The position numbers were made by a program, and so were the translations under genes. 13,193 nt of DNA from Paracoccaceae bacterium. Its GTDB lineage: Bacteria; Pseudomonadota; Alphaproteobacteria; Rhodobacterales; Rhodobacteraceae. Below are positions 7,281 to 13,193 of the stretch, piece by piece. The notes beneath the pieces are model-generated. The model ran no database searches, had not been told where the DNA came from, and saw nothing but the letters and a program-made list of their open reading frames with translations. Where the stretch lies: assembly GCA_003561595.1 (NCBI GenBank), contig PWWF01000209.1, positions 1-13,193 of the forward strand. The letters run 5' to 3'. Position 1 is the first letter of the stretch. Every line of letters begins with the position of its first letter.

Positions 7281-7305
7281 CTTCATCTTGCCAAAAATAC
7301 TCAAA
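7281..7305 (-). repeat. dispersed 25-bp repeat, right copy of an inverted pair
   Basis: This is the exact reverse complement of 4608-4632: plus-strand CTTCATCTTGCC, then AAAAATACTCAAA. The inner flank CCCCCATG (7273-7280) also matches the other copy, offset by 2 nt. On the minus strand GAGTATTT is doubled at its outer edge. It lies between the hisD stop and the hydrolase start. No target-site duplication is evident outside the pair. Confidence 0.75.
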
Positions 7306-7332
7306 TACTCCGACGGCGCATCAGCACCCCGC

Positions 7333-8634
7333 TCAGCGATTGAGCCGATCCAGCCGTGCCTGCACGCTCAGCCCATGCGCCTCGAGGCTTTCCGAGCGCG
7401 CAAGCTGCGCCGCCGCCGGGCCGATGGCGGCCAGCGCATCGGGGCTCATCCGCGCCAGTGTCGTGCGTTTCATGAAATCCAGCACCGACAGGCCCGAGGA
7501 AAACCGCGCCGAGCGCGCTGTGGGCAGCACATGGTTCGGGCCGCCGACATAATCGCCGATCGCCTCGGGCGTCCAATGGCCCAGGAACACGGCACCCGCA
7601 TGGCGGATCTGCGCCAGCAGCGCGTCTGCGTCGGCCACGCACAGTTCCAGATGCTCGGGCGCGATCCGGTCCGACAGCGCCGCCGCCTCGGCCAGATCGC
7701 GGGTCACGATCACTGCGCCATGGTCGCGCCAGCTTGCGCCCGCGATGGCGCGGCGCTCCAATCTCTGCAACCGCGCCGTGACGGCATCGGCCACGGCCTG
7801 CCCGAATGCGGCATCCGGGGTGATCAGGATGGATTGCGCGCTCTCGTCATGCTCGGCCTGGCTCAGCAGGTCGAGCGCGATCCAGTCGGGATCGCTCTCG
7901 CCATCCGCGATCACCAGTATCTCGGACGGGCCCGCGATCATGTCGATGCCCACGCGGCCAAAGACCCGCCGCTTGGCCGCCGCGACATAGGCATTGCCGG
8001 GGCCGGTGATCTTGTCCACTGGCGCGATGCTCTCGGTACCGTAAGCCAGCGCGGCAATCGCCTGCGCACCGCCCACGCGATAGACCGTGTCCACGCCTGC
8101 AAGCTGCGCGGCCAGCAGCACAAGCGGATTGACCACACCGCCCGGTGTCGGGCAGGCGATCACCAGCCGCTCGACCCCCGCCACCTGTGCCGGGATCGCA
8201 TTCATCAGGACCGAGGACGGATAGCTTGCCAGCCCCCCCGGCACATAAAGACCCGCAGCCGCGACCGGCCCCCAGCGCCAGCCCAGTTCCGCGCCGCTCT
8301 CATCGGTCCAGCGCGCATCCTCGGGGCGCTGGCGGGCGTGATAGGCGCGGATGCGCGCCGCGGCCAGTTCCAGCGCGTCGCGCTCGGCCTGGGGCACCCG
8401 CGCGCAGTGCTCGGCAATCTCGTCCTGGGTAAAGGCCAGCGTGTCGGGGGTCAGGTCCAGCTTGTCGAACCGCGCGGTCAGCTCGATCAGTGCCGCATCA
8501 CCGCGCGCGCGCAGATCCGCGATGATCGCCGCGACCGTGTCATCGACATCGACCGCTTCTTCGCGCTTGGCGCCCAGCAGGGCGGAAAACCCGGCCTCGA
8601 ACCCCGGCTCGCGCGTGTCCAGAAAGACTGCCAT
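7333..8634 (-). CDS. hisD: histidinol dehydrogenase
   Basis: HisD catalyses the last two steps of histidine synthesis, the NAD- and zinc-dependent oxidation of L-histidinol to L-histidine. It has 433 residues, full length. Landmarks align one residue later than the E. coli numbering I know: Gln259 and His262 (SQAEHDESAQ), the catalytic pair Glu327-His328 (IAPEHLEL), Asp361 (GDYVGGPNHVLPT) and His420 (LEAHGLSV). GPGNAYVAAAKR (211-222) and DMIAGPSEIL are the standard signatures. It starts directly on the stop of the DUF2948 gene (TGA then ATG, 0-nt gap), with GGAGGAG inside the end of that gene as Shine-Dalgarno. Second histidine gene in the window besides hisG, about 4.3 kb away. Confidence 0.98.
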   Translation of the reverse strand: MAVFLDTREPGFEAGFSALLGAKREEAVDVDDTVAAIIADLRARGDAALIELTARFDKLDLTPDTLAFTQDEIAEHCARVPQAERDALELAAARIRAYHARQRPEDARWTDESGAELGWRWGPVAAAGLYVPGGLASYPSSVLMNAIPAQVAGVERLVIACPTPGGVVNPLVLLAAQLAGVDTVYRVGGAQAIAALAYGTESIAPVDKITGPGNAYVAAAKRRVFGRVGIDMIAGPSEILVIADGESDPDWIALDLLSQAEHDESAQSILITPDAAFGQAVADAVTARLQRLERRAIAGASWRDHGAVIVTRDLAEAAALSDRIAPEHLELCVADADALLAQIRHAGAVFLGHWTPEAIGDYVGGPNHVLPTARSARFSSGLSVLDFMKRTTLARMSPDALAAIGPAAAQLARSESLEAHGLSVQARLDRLNR

Positions 8635-9108
8635 TCACTCCTCCAGCGGGTGGTTGGGCGCGCGGCGCGAGGGGGCGCGATAGGGCCGCGTGACATCGCG
8701 CAGACTGACCTCCAGGCACTCGATCGCCAGCCGGATCGCACCATCACCGGCCAGTGTCAGCGTCAGATGCCCGCTGACCGGATCTTCCTCATCCGGCGTG
8801 AACTCCAGCGCCAGCAGCGACAGCACCAGATCGGGGTCGGCCCGGTCGATCCCGGTCGAGGCGACGCCGCGCACATCCTCGATCACCAGCAGCGATTGCA
8901 CACGCTCGGGGTCGTCCGCGCGCGCCTCTTCCCAGCGGAAGCGGTTGAGCAGCATCGCAAAGCGGCGCGCGCGGGCGTCATGGCGCATCTCGGTCGCGGG
9001 AAAGACAGCATCCTGCACCAGCGCCGAGAGAATCTTCAGATCATCGCCATCCTGCGCCAGCAGGCGCAGGGGCCGCTCGGCACCATCCTCAAACCGTGCA
9101 TCACTCAT
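8635..9108 (-). CDS. DUF2948 family protein
   Basis: This is a 157-residue soluble acidic protein of unknown function. I recognise the DUF2948 pattern from LRLLAQDGDDLKILSALVQDAVFPATEMRHDARARRFAMLLNRFRWE (abridged) near the N terminus, followed by a beta-rich region and the segment LTLAGDGAIRLAIECLEVSLRDVTRPY. The C-terminal tail (APSRRAPNHPLEE) is low-complexity. It sits between murA (30-nt gap) and hisD (0-nt gap). From memory this order is widely conserved in alphaproteobacteria, which suggests co-expression rather than a histidine or cell-wall role as such. No membrane segment, signal peptide or catalytic motif is visible. The family has no established function that I know of. Confidence 0.85.
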   Translation of the reverse strand: MSDARFEDGAERPLRLLAQDGDDLKILSALVQDAVFPATEMRHDARARRFAMLLNRFRWEEARADDPERVQSLLVIEDVRGVASTGIDRADPDLVLSLLALEFTPDEEDPVSGHLTLTLAGDGAIRLAIECLEVSLRDVTRPYRAPSRRAPNHPLEE

Positions 9109-9138
9109 GCGTTTCCGCCCTTTTTCCGCTGGCCCTGC

Positions 9139-10404
9139 TCATGCGCTGACCCGCTCGATCCTTGCCCCGCAGGCGCCCAGCTTGTCCTCGACATGTTCAT
9201 AGCCCCGATCCAGATGGTAAACGCGGCTGACCACGGTTTCCCCTTCGGCCGCCAGTGCTGCCAGGATCAGCGAGACCGAGGCGCGCAGATCGGTCGCCAT
9301 GACCGGCGCGCCGCGCAACCGTTCGACCCCGGTGACCTGCGCCGTGCCGCCATGCACATCGATCTGCGCACCCATCCGCATCAGTTCCGGCGCATGCATG
9401 AAGCGGTTCTCGAAGATATGTTCCTCCAGCACCGACACGCCATCCGCGCCGCACATCGCGGCCATGAACTGCGCCTGCAGATCGGTGGGAAAGCCCGGAA
9501 AGGGTTCGGTCGCGACATTGACGGGGCGCAGCCGGTCCAGCTTGCGCGTTACCCGCAGCCCGCGCGGCGTTTCCTCCACCTCGACCCCGGCCTCTGCCAG
9601 TTTGTCCACAAAGGCCTGCACCAGATCCAGCCGCCCGCCCAGACACTCGACCGAGCCCCCGGCAATGGCAGGGGCCAGCATGTAGGTGCCCAGCTCAATC
9701 CGGTCAGTGACCACCTGATGCGTCGCGCCCCCCAGCCGGTCCACACCCTGAATGGTGATGGTGGATGTGCCCTCACCCTCGATCTGCGCACCCATCGCCC
9801 GCAGGCAGCGGGCCAGATCGACGATTTCAGGTTCGCGCGCGGCGTTTTCCAGCACAGTCGTGCCCTTGGCCAGTGTCGCGGCCATAAGCGCGTTTTCCGT
9901 GGCCCCGACCGACACGATGGGAAAGGCAAACCGCGCCCCTTTCAATCCGCCGGGCGCTTTTGCATGCACATAGCCGTCGCGCAGGGTCAGTTCCGCCCCC
10001 ATCGCTTCCAGCGCGCGCAGATGCAGGTCCACGGGGCGCGCACCGATGGCACAGCCCCCGGGCAGCGACACGACCGCATGACCGTCCCGTGCCAGCATCG
10101 GCCCCAGCACAAGGATCGAGGCGCGCATCTTGCGCACGATGTCATAATCCGCCCGGTGCGAGGTCAGCCCATGGCTTGACAGCGCCAGCACCTTGCCATC
10201 CTGCAGGCTGGCCACTTCCGCACCCAGCGAGCCCAGCAATTCCGACATGGTGCGGATATCCGACAGGCGCGGCGCATTGGTCAGTGTCAGCGGCGCATCG
10301 CTGAGCAATGTGGCGGGCATGAGGGCCAGACAGGCATTCTTGGCCCCCGCGATCGGAATCACCCCATTCAGCGGGCCATTCCCCGAAACGACAATCGAAT
10401 CCAT
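9139..10404 (-). CDS. murA: UDP-N-acetylglucosamine 1-carboxyvinyltransferase
   Basis: MurA transfers enolpyruvate from PEP to UDP-GlcNAc, the first committed step of peptidoglycan precursor synthesis in the cytoplasm. It has 421 residues, full length. Lys22-Asn23 lie in GAKNACL. The PEP-attacking cysteine is present as Cys118 in [11 protein letters not shown], so classical fosfomycin reactivity is expected. Asp308 is in [12 protein letters not shown]. Arg374 (DLRASVS) and Arg400 (HLDRGYE) complete the site. The ATG at 10404 is 12 nt after the 54-residue gene, with GAGAGG about 9 nt upstream, so it appears co-transcribed with it and with DUF2948 and hisD. Confidence 0.98.
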   Translation of the reverse strand: MDSIVVSGNGPLNGVIPIAGAKNACLALMPATLLSDAPLTLTNAPRLSDIRTMSELLGSLGAEVASLQDGKVLALSSHGLTSHRADYDIVRKMRASILVLGPMLARDGHAVVSLPGGCAIGARPVDLHLRALEAMGAELTLRDGYVHAKAPGGLKGARFAFPIVSVGATENALMAATLAKGTTVLENAAREPEIVDLARCLRAMGAQIEGEGTSTITIQGVDRLGGATHQVVTDRIELGTYMLAPAIAGGSVECLGGRLDLVQAFVDKLAEAGVEVEETPRGLRVTRKLDRLRPVNVATEPFPGFPTDLQAQFMAAMCGADGVSVLEEHIFENRFMHAPELMRMGAQIDVHGGTAQVTGVERLRGAPVMATDLRASVSLILAALAAEGETVVSRVYHLDRGYEHVEDKLGACGARIERVSA

Positions 10405-10416
10405 CTGCTCAGCCTC

Positions 10417-10581
10417 TCATTCGCCGGTCTTGGGCGGCGTGTCATTATCACTGCCCTTGCGGGCGCGCGCCTGTGCCTTGCGTCGGGCGATATTCGCTTT
10501 CAGCGCAGCTTTCAACCGTGCGGCGCGCGCCTCTGCTGCGGCCTTGCGTTGCGCATCGCTGGGGGCGTTCTGCCTGTTCAT
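10417..10581 (-). CDS. small basic protein, 54 residues, unknown function
   Basis: A short minus-strand gene from ATG 10581 to TGA 10417. The product is very Ala/Arg/Lys-rich (MNRQNAPSDAQRKAAAEARA, then further Lys/Arg-Ala repeats) and should form one long amphipathic or highly charged helix, with a polar tail ending in PPKTGE. It could bind nucleic acid, but nothing proves that. I do not recognise it by name, although I believe small basic proteins are often annotated ahead of murA in Rhodobacterales. It is kept as real because it fits exactly between a plausible promoter and murA (12-nt gap) and has coding-like use of G/C in third positions. AGG lies 6 nt before the ATG. Confidence 0.7.
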   Translation of the reverse strand: MNRQNAPSDAQRKAAAEARAARLKAALKANIARRKAQARARKGSDNDTPPKTGE

Positions 10582-10587
10582 GGACCT

Positions 10588-10616
10588 GTCCTAGCGCAAG
10601 TTCGAAAATCCGTCCA
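10588..10616 (-). promoter_or_regulatory. candidate promoter for the 54-residue gene and murA
   Basis: The minus strand reads TGGACG (10616-10611), 17 bp, then TAGGAC (10593-10588), 6 nt before the ATG at 10581. The -10-like hexamer and its distance to the ATG resemble the arrangement before dnaX. If it is real, the transcript would be leaderless or nearly so. It diverges from the tRNA-Thr gene. Confidence 0.35.
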
Positions 10617-10624
10617 GATCGGGG

Positions 10625-10653
10625 TTGCGCGGCCCGTGATTTCGGACTACTCA
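10625..10653 (+). promoter_or_regulatory. candidate promoter for tRNA-Thr
   Basis: TTGCGC (10625-10630), a 17-bp spacer, then TACTCA (10648-10653). The -35 hexamer is the same as that proposed for rpsB, but the -10 is poor. A start near 10660 would leave a leader of about six nucleotides before the mature tRNA. Chosen mainly by position, since the tRNA needs a promoter within this 84-bp divergent gap. Confidence 0.3.
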
Positions 10654-10665
10654 CCCACTCGGCGC

Positions 10666-10740
10666 GCTGCTGTAGCTCAGGGGCAGAGCACTCCCTTGGT
10701 AAGGGAGAGGTCGAGAGTTCAAATCTCTCCAGCAGCACCA
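10666..10740 (+). tRNA. tRNA-Thr (anticodon GGT), CCA encoded
   Basis: It folds as a complete cloverleaf: acceptor GCTGCTG (10666-10672) with CAGCAGC (10730-10736); D stem GCTC/GAGC; anticodon stem CTCCC/GGGAG with loop TTGGTAA, anticodon GGT at 10698-10700; variable loop AGGTC; T stem GAGAG/CTCTC with loop TTCAAAT; discriminator A; then CCA (10738-10740) in the DNA. All stems are fully paired. It reads ACC and ACU threonine codons. No terminator hairpin with a T-run follows on the plus strand. Confidence 0.97.
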
Positions 10741-10867
10741 TTTTTCATCCCACATGACGTTTTCGGCGCTTCAACCGGCCCCGGGTCACGCGCGATTGAA
10801 TCGCGCCGCCCCGGACGAGTCCCGCGCTCACGTCCATGCGACGCGCGATGAAGCCCGCTTCAGACGC
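10741..10867. other. gene-free stretch between tRNA-Thr and the tsf terminator
   Basis: I see no coding region here. The one clear structure is an 8-bp inverted repeat with a 1-nt centre, GCGCGATT-G-AATCGCGC (10790-10806), which looks like a dyad operator or short hairpin. No adjacent plus-strand gene explains it. Confidence 0.5.
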
Positions 10868-10892
10868 AAAACGCCCCGCCAATGGCGGGGCG
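10868..10892 (-). terminator. intrinsic terminator of the rpsB-tsf operon
   Basis: On the minus strand this is a 9-bp perfect GC stem, CGCCCCGCC (10892-10884 read from the right) with a 3-nt loop and GGCGGGGCG, followed at once by TTTT (10871-10868). It lies about 57 nt beyond the tsf stop. Two further hairpins precede it: GCGGTGCCC/GGGCACCGC with a 4-nt loop (10904-10925) and CAGGC/GCCTG (10933-10946). It serves only the minus direction; the plus strand lacks a T-run after the stem. Confidence 0.85.
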
Positions 10893-10948
10893 CTTGCAGT
10901 GTCGCGGTGCCCGCAAGGGCACCGCCACGAGACAGGCCAGGGCCTGCC

Positions 10949-11821
10949 TCAGCTGTTCATCTTGGCGACTTCGGCCGCGAAATCCTCTTCGGCCTTCTCG
11001 ATGCCTTCGCCCACACCCATGCGGATGAAGCCCGTCACCTCGACACCGGCCTCGCTGGCCACTTCGGCCACGGTCTTGTCGGGGTCCATGACGAATTTCT
11101 GGCCCAGAAGCGTCACTTCCTCGAAGAATTTCTTCATGCGCCCGGCGATCATCTTCTCGATCACCGCCTCGGGCTTGCCGGATTCGCGCGCCTGCTCGCT
11201 CAGCACATGCTTTTCACGCTCGACCAGCGCCGGGTCCAGATCGGCCTCGGACAGCGAGGCCGGGTTGGTTGCCGCAATATGCATTGCAAGCTGCTTGCCG
11301 ATCCCGGTATCCGCGCCTTTCAGCGCGACCAGCACACCGATCTTGCCCATGCCCTCGGTCGCCGCGTTATGCACATAGGCCGCGACGGCATCGCCCTCGA
11401 CCACCGCCATGCGGCGCAGGGTCATGTTCTCGCCGATCTTGGCGATGGCATCGGTCAGCACGGTGTCAACCGGCTTGCCACCCAGATCCGCCGTTTTCAG
11501 CGCGTCCAGGCTGTCCACCTCCAGCGCGGCGGTCGTGATCTGTGCGACCATGCCCTGAAACTCGGCATTCTTGGCCACGAAATCGGTTTCCGAGTTGATC
11601 TCGACGGCAACGCCACGCCCGTCGCGCACGGCCAGCCCGACCAGCCCCTCGGCCGCCACGCGGTCCGATTTCTTGGCGGCCTTGGCCAGACCCTTGGTGC
11701 GCAGCCAGTCCTGTGCGGCGTCCATGTCGCCGCCCGTTTCGCTCAGCGCCTTTTTCGCATCCATCATGCCTGCGCCCGTGGTGTCGCGCAGTTCCTTCAC
11801 CATTGCAGCGGTGATAGCCAT
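10949..11821 (-). CDS. tsf: translation elongation factor Ts
   Basis: EF-Ts is the nucleotide-exchange factor that recycles EF-Tu-GDP to EF-Tu-GTP. The product has 290 residues from ATG 11821 ([20 protein letters not shown]). A reading from an upstream TTG at 11839 adds six residues, but the family begins at MAIT and AGGAG lies 9 nt before that ATG. The N-terminal UBA-like module contains [16 protein letters not shown] (11-26). The EF-Tu-contact motif TDFVAKN is at 79-85. Two core subdomains follow and the protein ends [11 protein letters not shown]. It lies 81 nt downstream of rpsB, the standard gene pair, and is followed by a strong intrinsic terminator. Confidence 0.98.
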   Translation of the reverse strand: MAITAAMVKELRDTTGAGMMDAKKALSETGGDMDAAQDWLRTKGLAKAAKKSDRVAAEGLVGLAVRDGRGVAVEINSETDFVAKNAEFQGMVAQITTAALEVDSLDALKTADLGGKPVDTVLTDAIAKIGENMTLRRMAVVEGDAVAAYVHNAATEGMGKIGVLVALKGADTGIGKQLAMHIAATNPASLSEADLDPALVEREKHVLSEQARESGKPEAVIEKMIAGRMKKFFEEVTLLGQKFVMDPDKTVAEVASEAGVEVTGFIRMGVGEGIEKAEEDFAAEVAKMNS

Positions 11822-11851
11822 CTCTCTCGTCTCCTGCAAAACTGTGGTGCC

Positions 11852-11880
11852 GACAGGGCCGCGTCCTGCGCCGCCCTGTC
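11852..11880 (-). promoter_or_regulatory. hairpin between rpsB and tsf
   Basis: An 8-bp perfect inverted repeat, GACAGGGC (11852-11859) and GCCCTGTC (11873-11880), with a 13-nt loop, lies in the 81-nt gap between rpsB and tsf. No T-run follows it on the minus strand. It may tune read-through, mRNA stability or the relative amount of EF-Ts; this is inferred from position only. Confidence 0.45.
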
Positions 11881-11902
11881 CTTGCTGCCCTTGGGGCGGC
11901 GC

Positions 11903-12682
11903 TCAGCTCTCGGCGGTTTCAACACCCGCTTCGGTCAGAACTTCCTCGACCGGGGTTTCTTCCAGCGCGCCGACATCGATCCCGGCAGCACCCATCTGTG
12001 CGCTCATCCCGTCAAGCGCCGCGCGCGAAGCCAGATCACAATAAAGCGCAATGGCGCGGGCCGCGTCATCATTGCCGGGGATGATGTAATCCACACCCTC
12101 GGGCGGGCAATTCGTGTCAACCACGGCGATCACCGGAATGCCCAGCTTCTTCGCCTCGGCGATGGCCAGATCTTCCTTGTTCACGTCGATCACGAACAGC
12201 AGGCTGGGCAGACCGCCCATCTCGCGGATGCCGCCAAGGCTGGCCTGCAGCTTGGCCTGCTCGCGCTCCATGCCCAGACGCTCTTTCTTGGTCAGACCCT
12301 CGGCGCCGCCCTCGAGCTGCTCGTCAATGGCCTTCAGCCGCTGGATCGATTGCGACACGGTTTTCCAGTTGGTCAGCGTGCCACCCAGCCAGCGGTGGTT
12401 CATGTAGTATTGCGCGGATTTCTCGGCCGCATCGGCAATCGCCTTGGAGGCCTGCCGCTTGGTGCCCACGAACAGGATCGAGCCGCCCTTGGCGACCGTT
12501 TCGCGCACGACATTCAGCGCCGCGTCCAGCAGGGGCACGGTCTGCGTCAGGTCGATGATGTGGATGCCGTTGCGCTCGCCGTAGATATACGGGCCCATGC
12601 GGGGGTTCCAGCGCTGGGTCTGGTGGCCGAAGTGAACACCAGCTTCCAGAAGCTGGCGCAGCGAAAATTCAGGAAGCGCCAT
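11903..12682 (-). CDS. rpsB: 30S ribosomal protein S2
   Basis: S2 is a late-assembling protein of the small ribosomal subunit that helps recruit S1. It has 259 residues, slightly longer than the E. coli protein because of an acidic C-terminal extension ([21 protein letters not shown]). Signatures: [20 protein letters not shown] at the start; [34 protein letters not shown]; and [20 protein letters not shown] followed by [14 protein letters not shown]. The ATG at 12682 has AAGGA 8 nt upstream. First gene of rpsB-tsf, with a likely promoter at 12801-12829 and a structured leader of about 110 nt, suggesting autogenous or stability control. Confidence 0.98.
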   Translation of the reverse strand: MALPEFSLRQLLEAGVHFGHQTQRWNPRMGPYIYGERNGIHIIDLTQTVPLLDAALNVVRETVAKGGSILFVGTKRQASKAIADAAEKSAQYYMNHRWLGGTLTNWKTVSQSIQRLKAIDEQLEGGAEGLTKKERLGMEREQAKLQASLGGIREMGGLPSLLFVIDVNKEDLAIAEAKKLGIPVIAVVDTNCPPEGVDYIIPGNDDAARAIALYCDLASRAALDGMSAQMGAAGIDVGALEETPVEEVLTEAGVETAES

Positions 12683-12695
12683 ATCGTTTTCCTTT

Positions 12696-12744
12696 CCGGT
12701 TTGCGCCTTGGCAGAGGTTCTGAAGACCTGATGGCCTCAACCGG
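12696..12744 (-). promoter_or_regulatory. structured rpsB leader next to the ribosome-binding site
   Basis: Arms CCGGTT (12696-12701) and AACCGG (12739-12744) can pair and bring the base of a stem to the edge of the rpsB Shine-Dalgarno. Inside, GAGG (714-717 of the 12-kb numbering) can pair with CCTC (735-738), or alternatively AGGT (715-718) with ACCT (726-729). These mutually exclusive inner pairings would suit a switch, but they are short. Ribosomal protein leaders often bind their own product; no known S2 leader consensus has been matched here. Confidence 0.3.
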
Positions 12745-12800
12745 TGGACGCGCGGGGGATGTCTGTCCCGCAAGCCCGCCTCTGCCTGTGAAGTGGCGCC

Positions 12801-12829
12801 CCCTTAGCGGCTATCCCCCCCCGGCGCAA
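12801..12829 (-). promoter_or_regulatory. candidate rpsB-tsf promoter
   Basis: The minus strand reads TTGCGC (12829-12824), 17 bp, then TAAGGG (12806-12801). Initiation near 12794 would leave a leader of about 110 nt. The -35 overlaps an inverted repeat, GGCGCAA-N7-TTGCGCC (12823-12843), which could be an operator. Moderate match to consensus; chosen for spacing and position. Confidence 0.45.
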
Positions 12830-12856
12830 GCCCTGTTTGCGCCCGCCCCGAATGTG

Positions 12857-12932
12857 GCCCGCGCGCGCGTCGCCTGTGCGGCGCGCAAGGGTGGGTGGGT
12901 GGGCGTGCCGGACAGGCGGCGCGCGCGCGGGC
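12857..12932. repeat. 30-nt-arm inverted repeat with G-quadruplex loop, hisG-rpsB spacer
   Basis: Arms 12857-12886 and 12903-12932 pair over 30 positions: 27 Watson-Crick pairs, two G-T (12870/12919 and 12883/12906) and one G/G mismatch (12878/12911). The 16-nt loop and its edge carry GGGTGGGTGGGTGGG (12889-12903) on the plus strand, hence CCCACCCACCCACCC on the minus. Both arms contain 10-11 bp of alternating GC. The repeat begins 6 nt beyond the hisG stop, so it could protect or end the hisG mRNA, but no T-run follows. Confidence 0.75.
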
Positions 12933-12938
12933 ACAGCA

Positions 12939-13193
12939 TCACAGCCCCTCACGCACCGCAATCTCCAGCCGTTGCGCCAGTTCCGCCAATGCACCGCGCA
13001 CCGATGCCCAATCCGCGCCGCGCGACGCGAACAGCGTCGCCTGCGAGGCATGGACAGGCGCATCGGCGAGGATTTTCAGATGATTATCCTCCAGCGTCGC
13101 CCCGGTCGAGGTGATGTCGGCAATCGCTTCCGCCGTGCCGTTCTTCACCGTCCCCTCGGTCGCGCCCTGACTGTCCACAAGCTGATAATCCGC
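12939..13193 (-). CDS. hisG: ATP phosphoribosyltransferase, catalytic subunit (5' part beyond window)
   Basis: HisG joins ATP and PRPP in the first, committed step of histidine synthesis. Only the last 84 codons are inside the window (the reading frame is open to the right edge), ending in VREGL. The segment [25 protein letters not shown] followed by [22 protein letters not shown] (abridged here from one run) matches the end of the short-form HisG typical of alphaproteobacteria, which as a family depends on the HisS-like partner HisZ. No C-terminal regulatory ACT-like domain follows, consistent with the short form. hisZ would be expected further upstream, outside the window. Its stop is 256 nt from rpsB, with a large hairpin starting 6 nt after the stop. 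Confidence 0.93.
   Translation of the reverse strand, partial: ADYQLVDSQGATEGTVKNGTAEAIADITSTGATLEDNHLKILADAPVHASQATLFASRGADWASVRGALAELAQRLEIAVREGL

Noticed and set aside
4608..7305. Insertion sequence bounded by the inverted 25-mers
   Set aside because: There is no transposase and no target-site duplication, and the internal genes are ordinary metabolic enzymes. Kept only as a possible cassette.
7246..10179. 977-residue plus-strand reading frame
   Set aside because: It lies antisense across hisD, DUF2948 and murA, all of which are intact. Its composition (Arg/His/Gln/Pro-rich, no domain) is the usual high-GC shadow.
10448..10741. 97-residue minus-strand reading frame beginning MVLLERFELSTSPLP
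   Set aside because: It is the antisense of tRNA-Thr, a well-known false-protein pattern, and it overlaps the real 54-residue gene in another frame.
10754..13114. 786-residue plus-strand reading frame
   Set aside because: Antisense shadow of tsf and rpsB running on through the intergenic hairpin; not a credible protein.

Overview
The window is high-GC alphaproteobacterial chromosome, most likely order Rhodobacterales. The basis is the close family resemblance of the proteins, the alphaproteobacterial gene blocks (dnaX-ybaB-recR; murA-DUF2948-hisD; rpsB-tsf), the short-form HisG, and a TTCATCTT..CAAAAATA intergenic motif that I recall as common in Rhodobacterales. Genus cannot be told from this sequence. 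Nearly everything is on the minus strand. Only a small membrane protein gene and a tRNA-Thr are on the plus strand. I see no insertion sequence, phage gene or CRISPR array, and no gene-free stretch longer than 300 bases.

Layout, left to right: trpS (minus, 3' end cut by the window edge); a divergent plus-strand gene for a rhomboid-fold membrane protein that lacks the protease residues; a convergent intergenic stretch (1695-1795) with hairpins and a dispersed repeat; the replication/repair block recR, ybaB and dnaX; a tightly overlapping three-gene block (alpha/beta hydrolase, PLP-dependent threonine/serine dehydratase, PcaD-like enol-lactonase) flanked by two inverted copies of a 25-bp repeat; hisD, a DUF2948 gene, murA and a 54-residue basic protein, transcribed together; tRNA-Thr(GGT) on plus; a strong terminator; tsf and rpsB; a structured 256-bp spacer; and the 3' end of hisG, cut by the right edge.

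The genes are mostly housekeeping: tRNA charging, DNA clamp loading and recombination repair, peptidoglycan precursor synthesis, histidine synthesis and translation. The three-gene hydrolase/dehydratase/lactonase block is the only catabolic-looking part. It sits between two core blocks, and its boundaries coincide with the repeat copies.

The features most worth a second look are: (1) a 30-bp-arm inverted repeat between hisG and rpsB whose apical loop is a perfect four-tract G-quadruplex motif; (2) the inverted 25-mers around the catabolic block; (3) a rhomboid-like protein with the catalytic Ser and His positions replaced; and (4) an alpha/beta hydrolase that has lost the usual catalytic acid. 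No clearly new multi-gene system (defence, secretion, biosynthetic) is visible.
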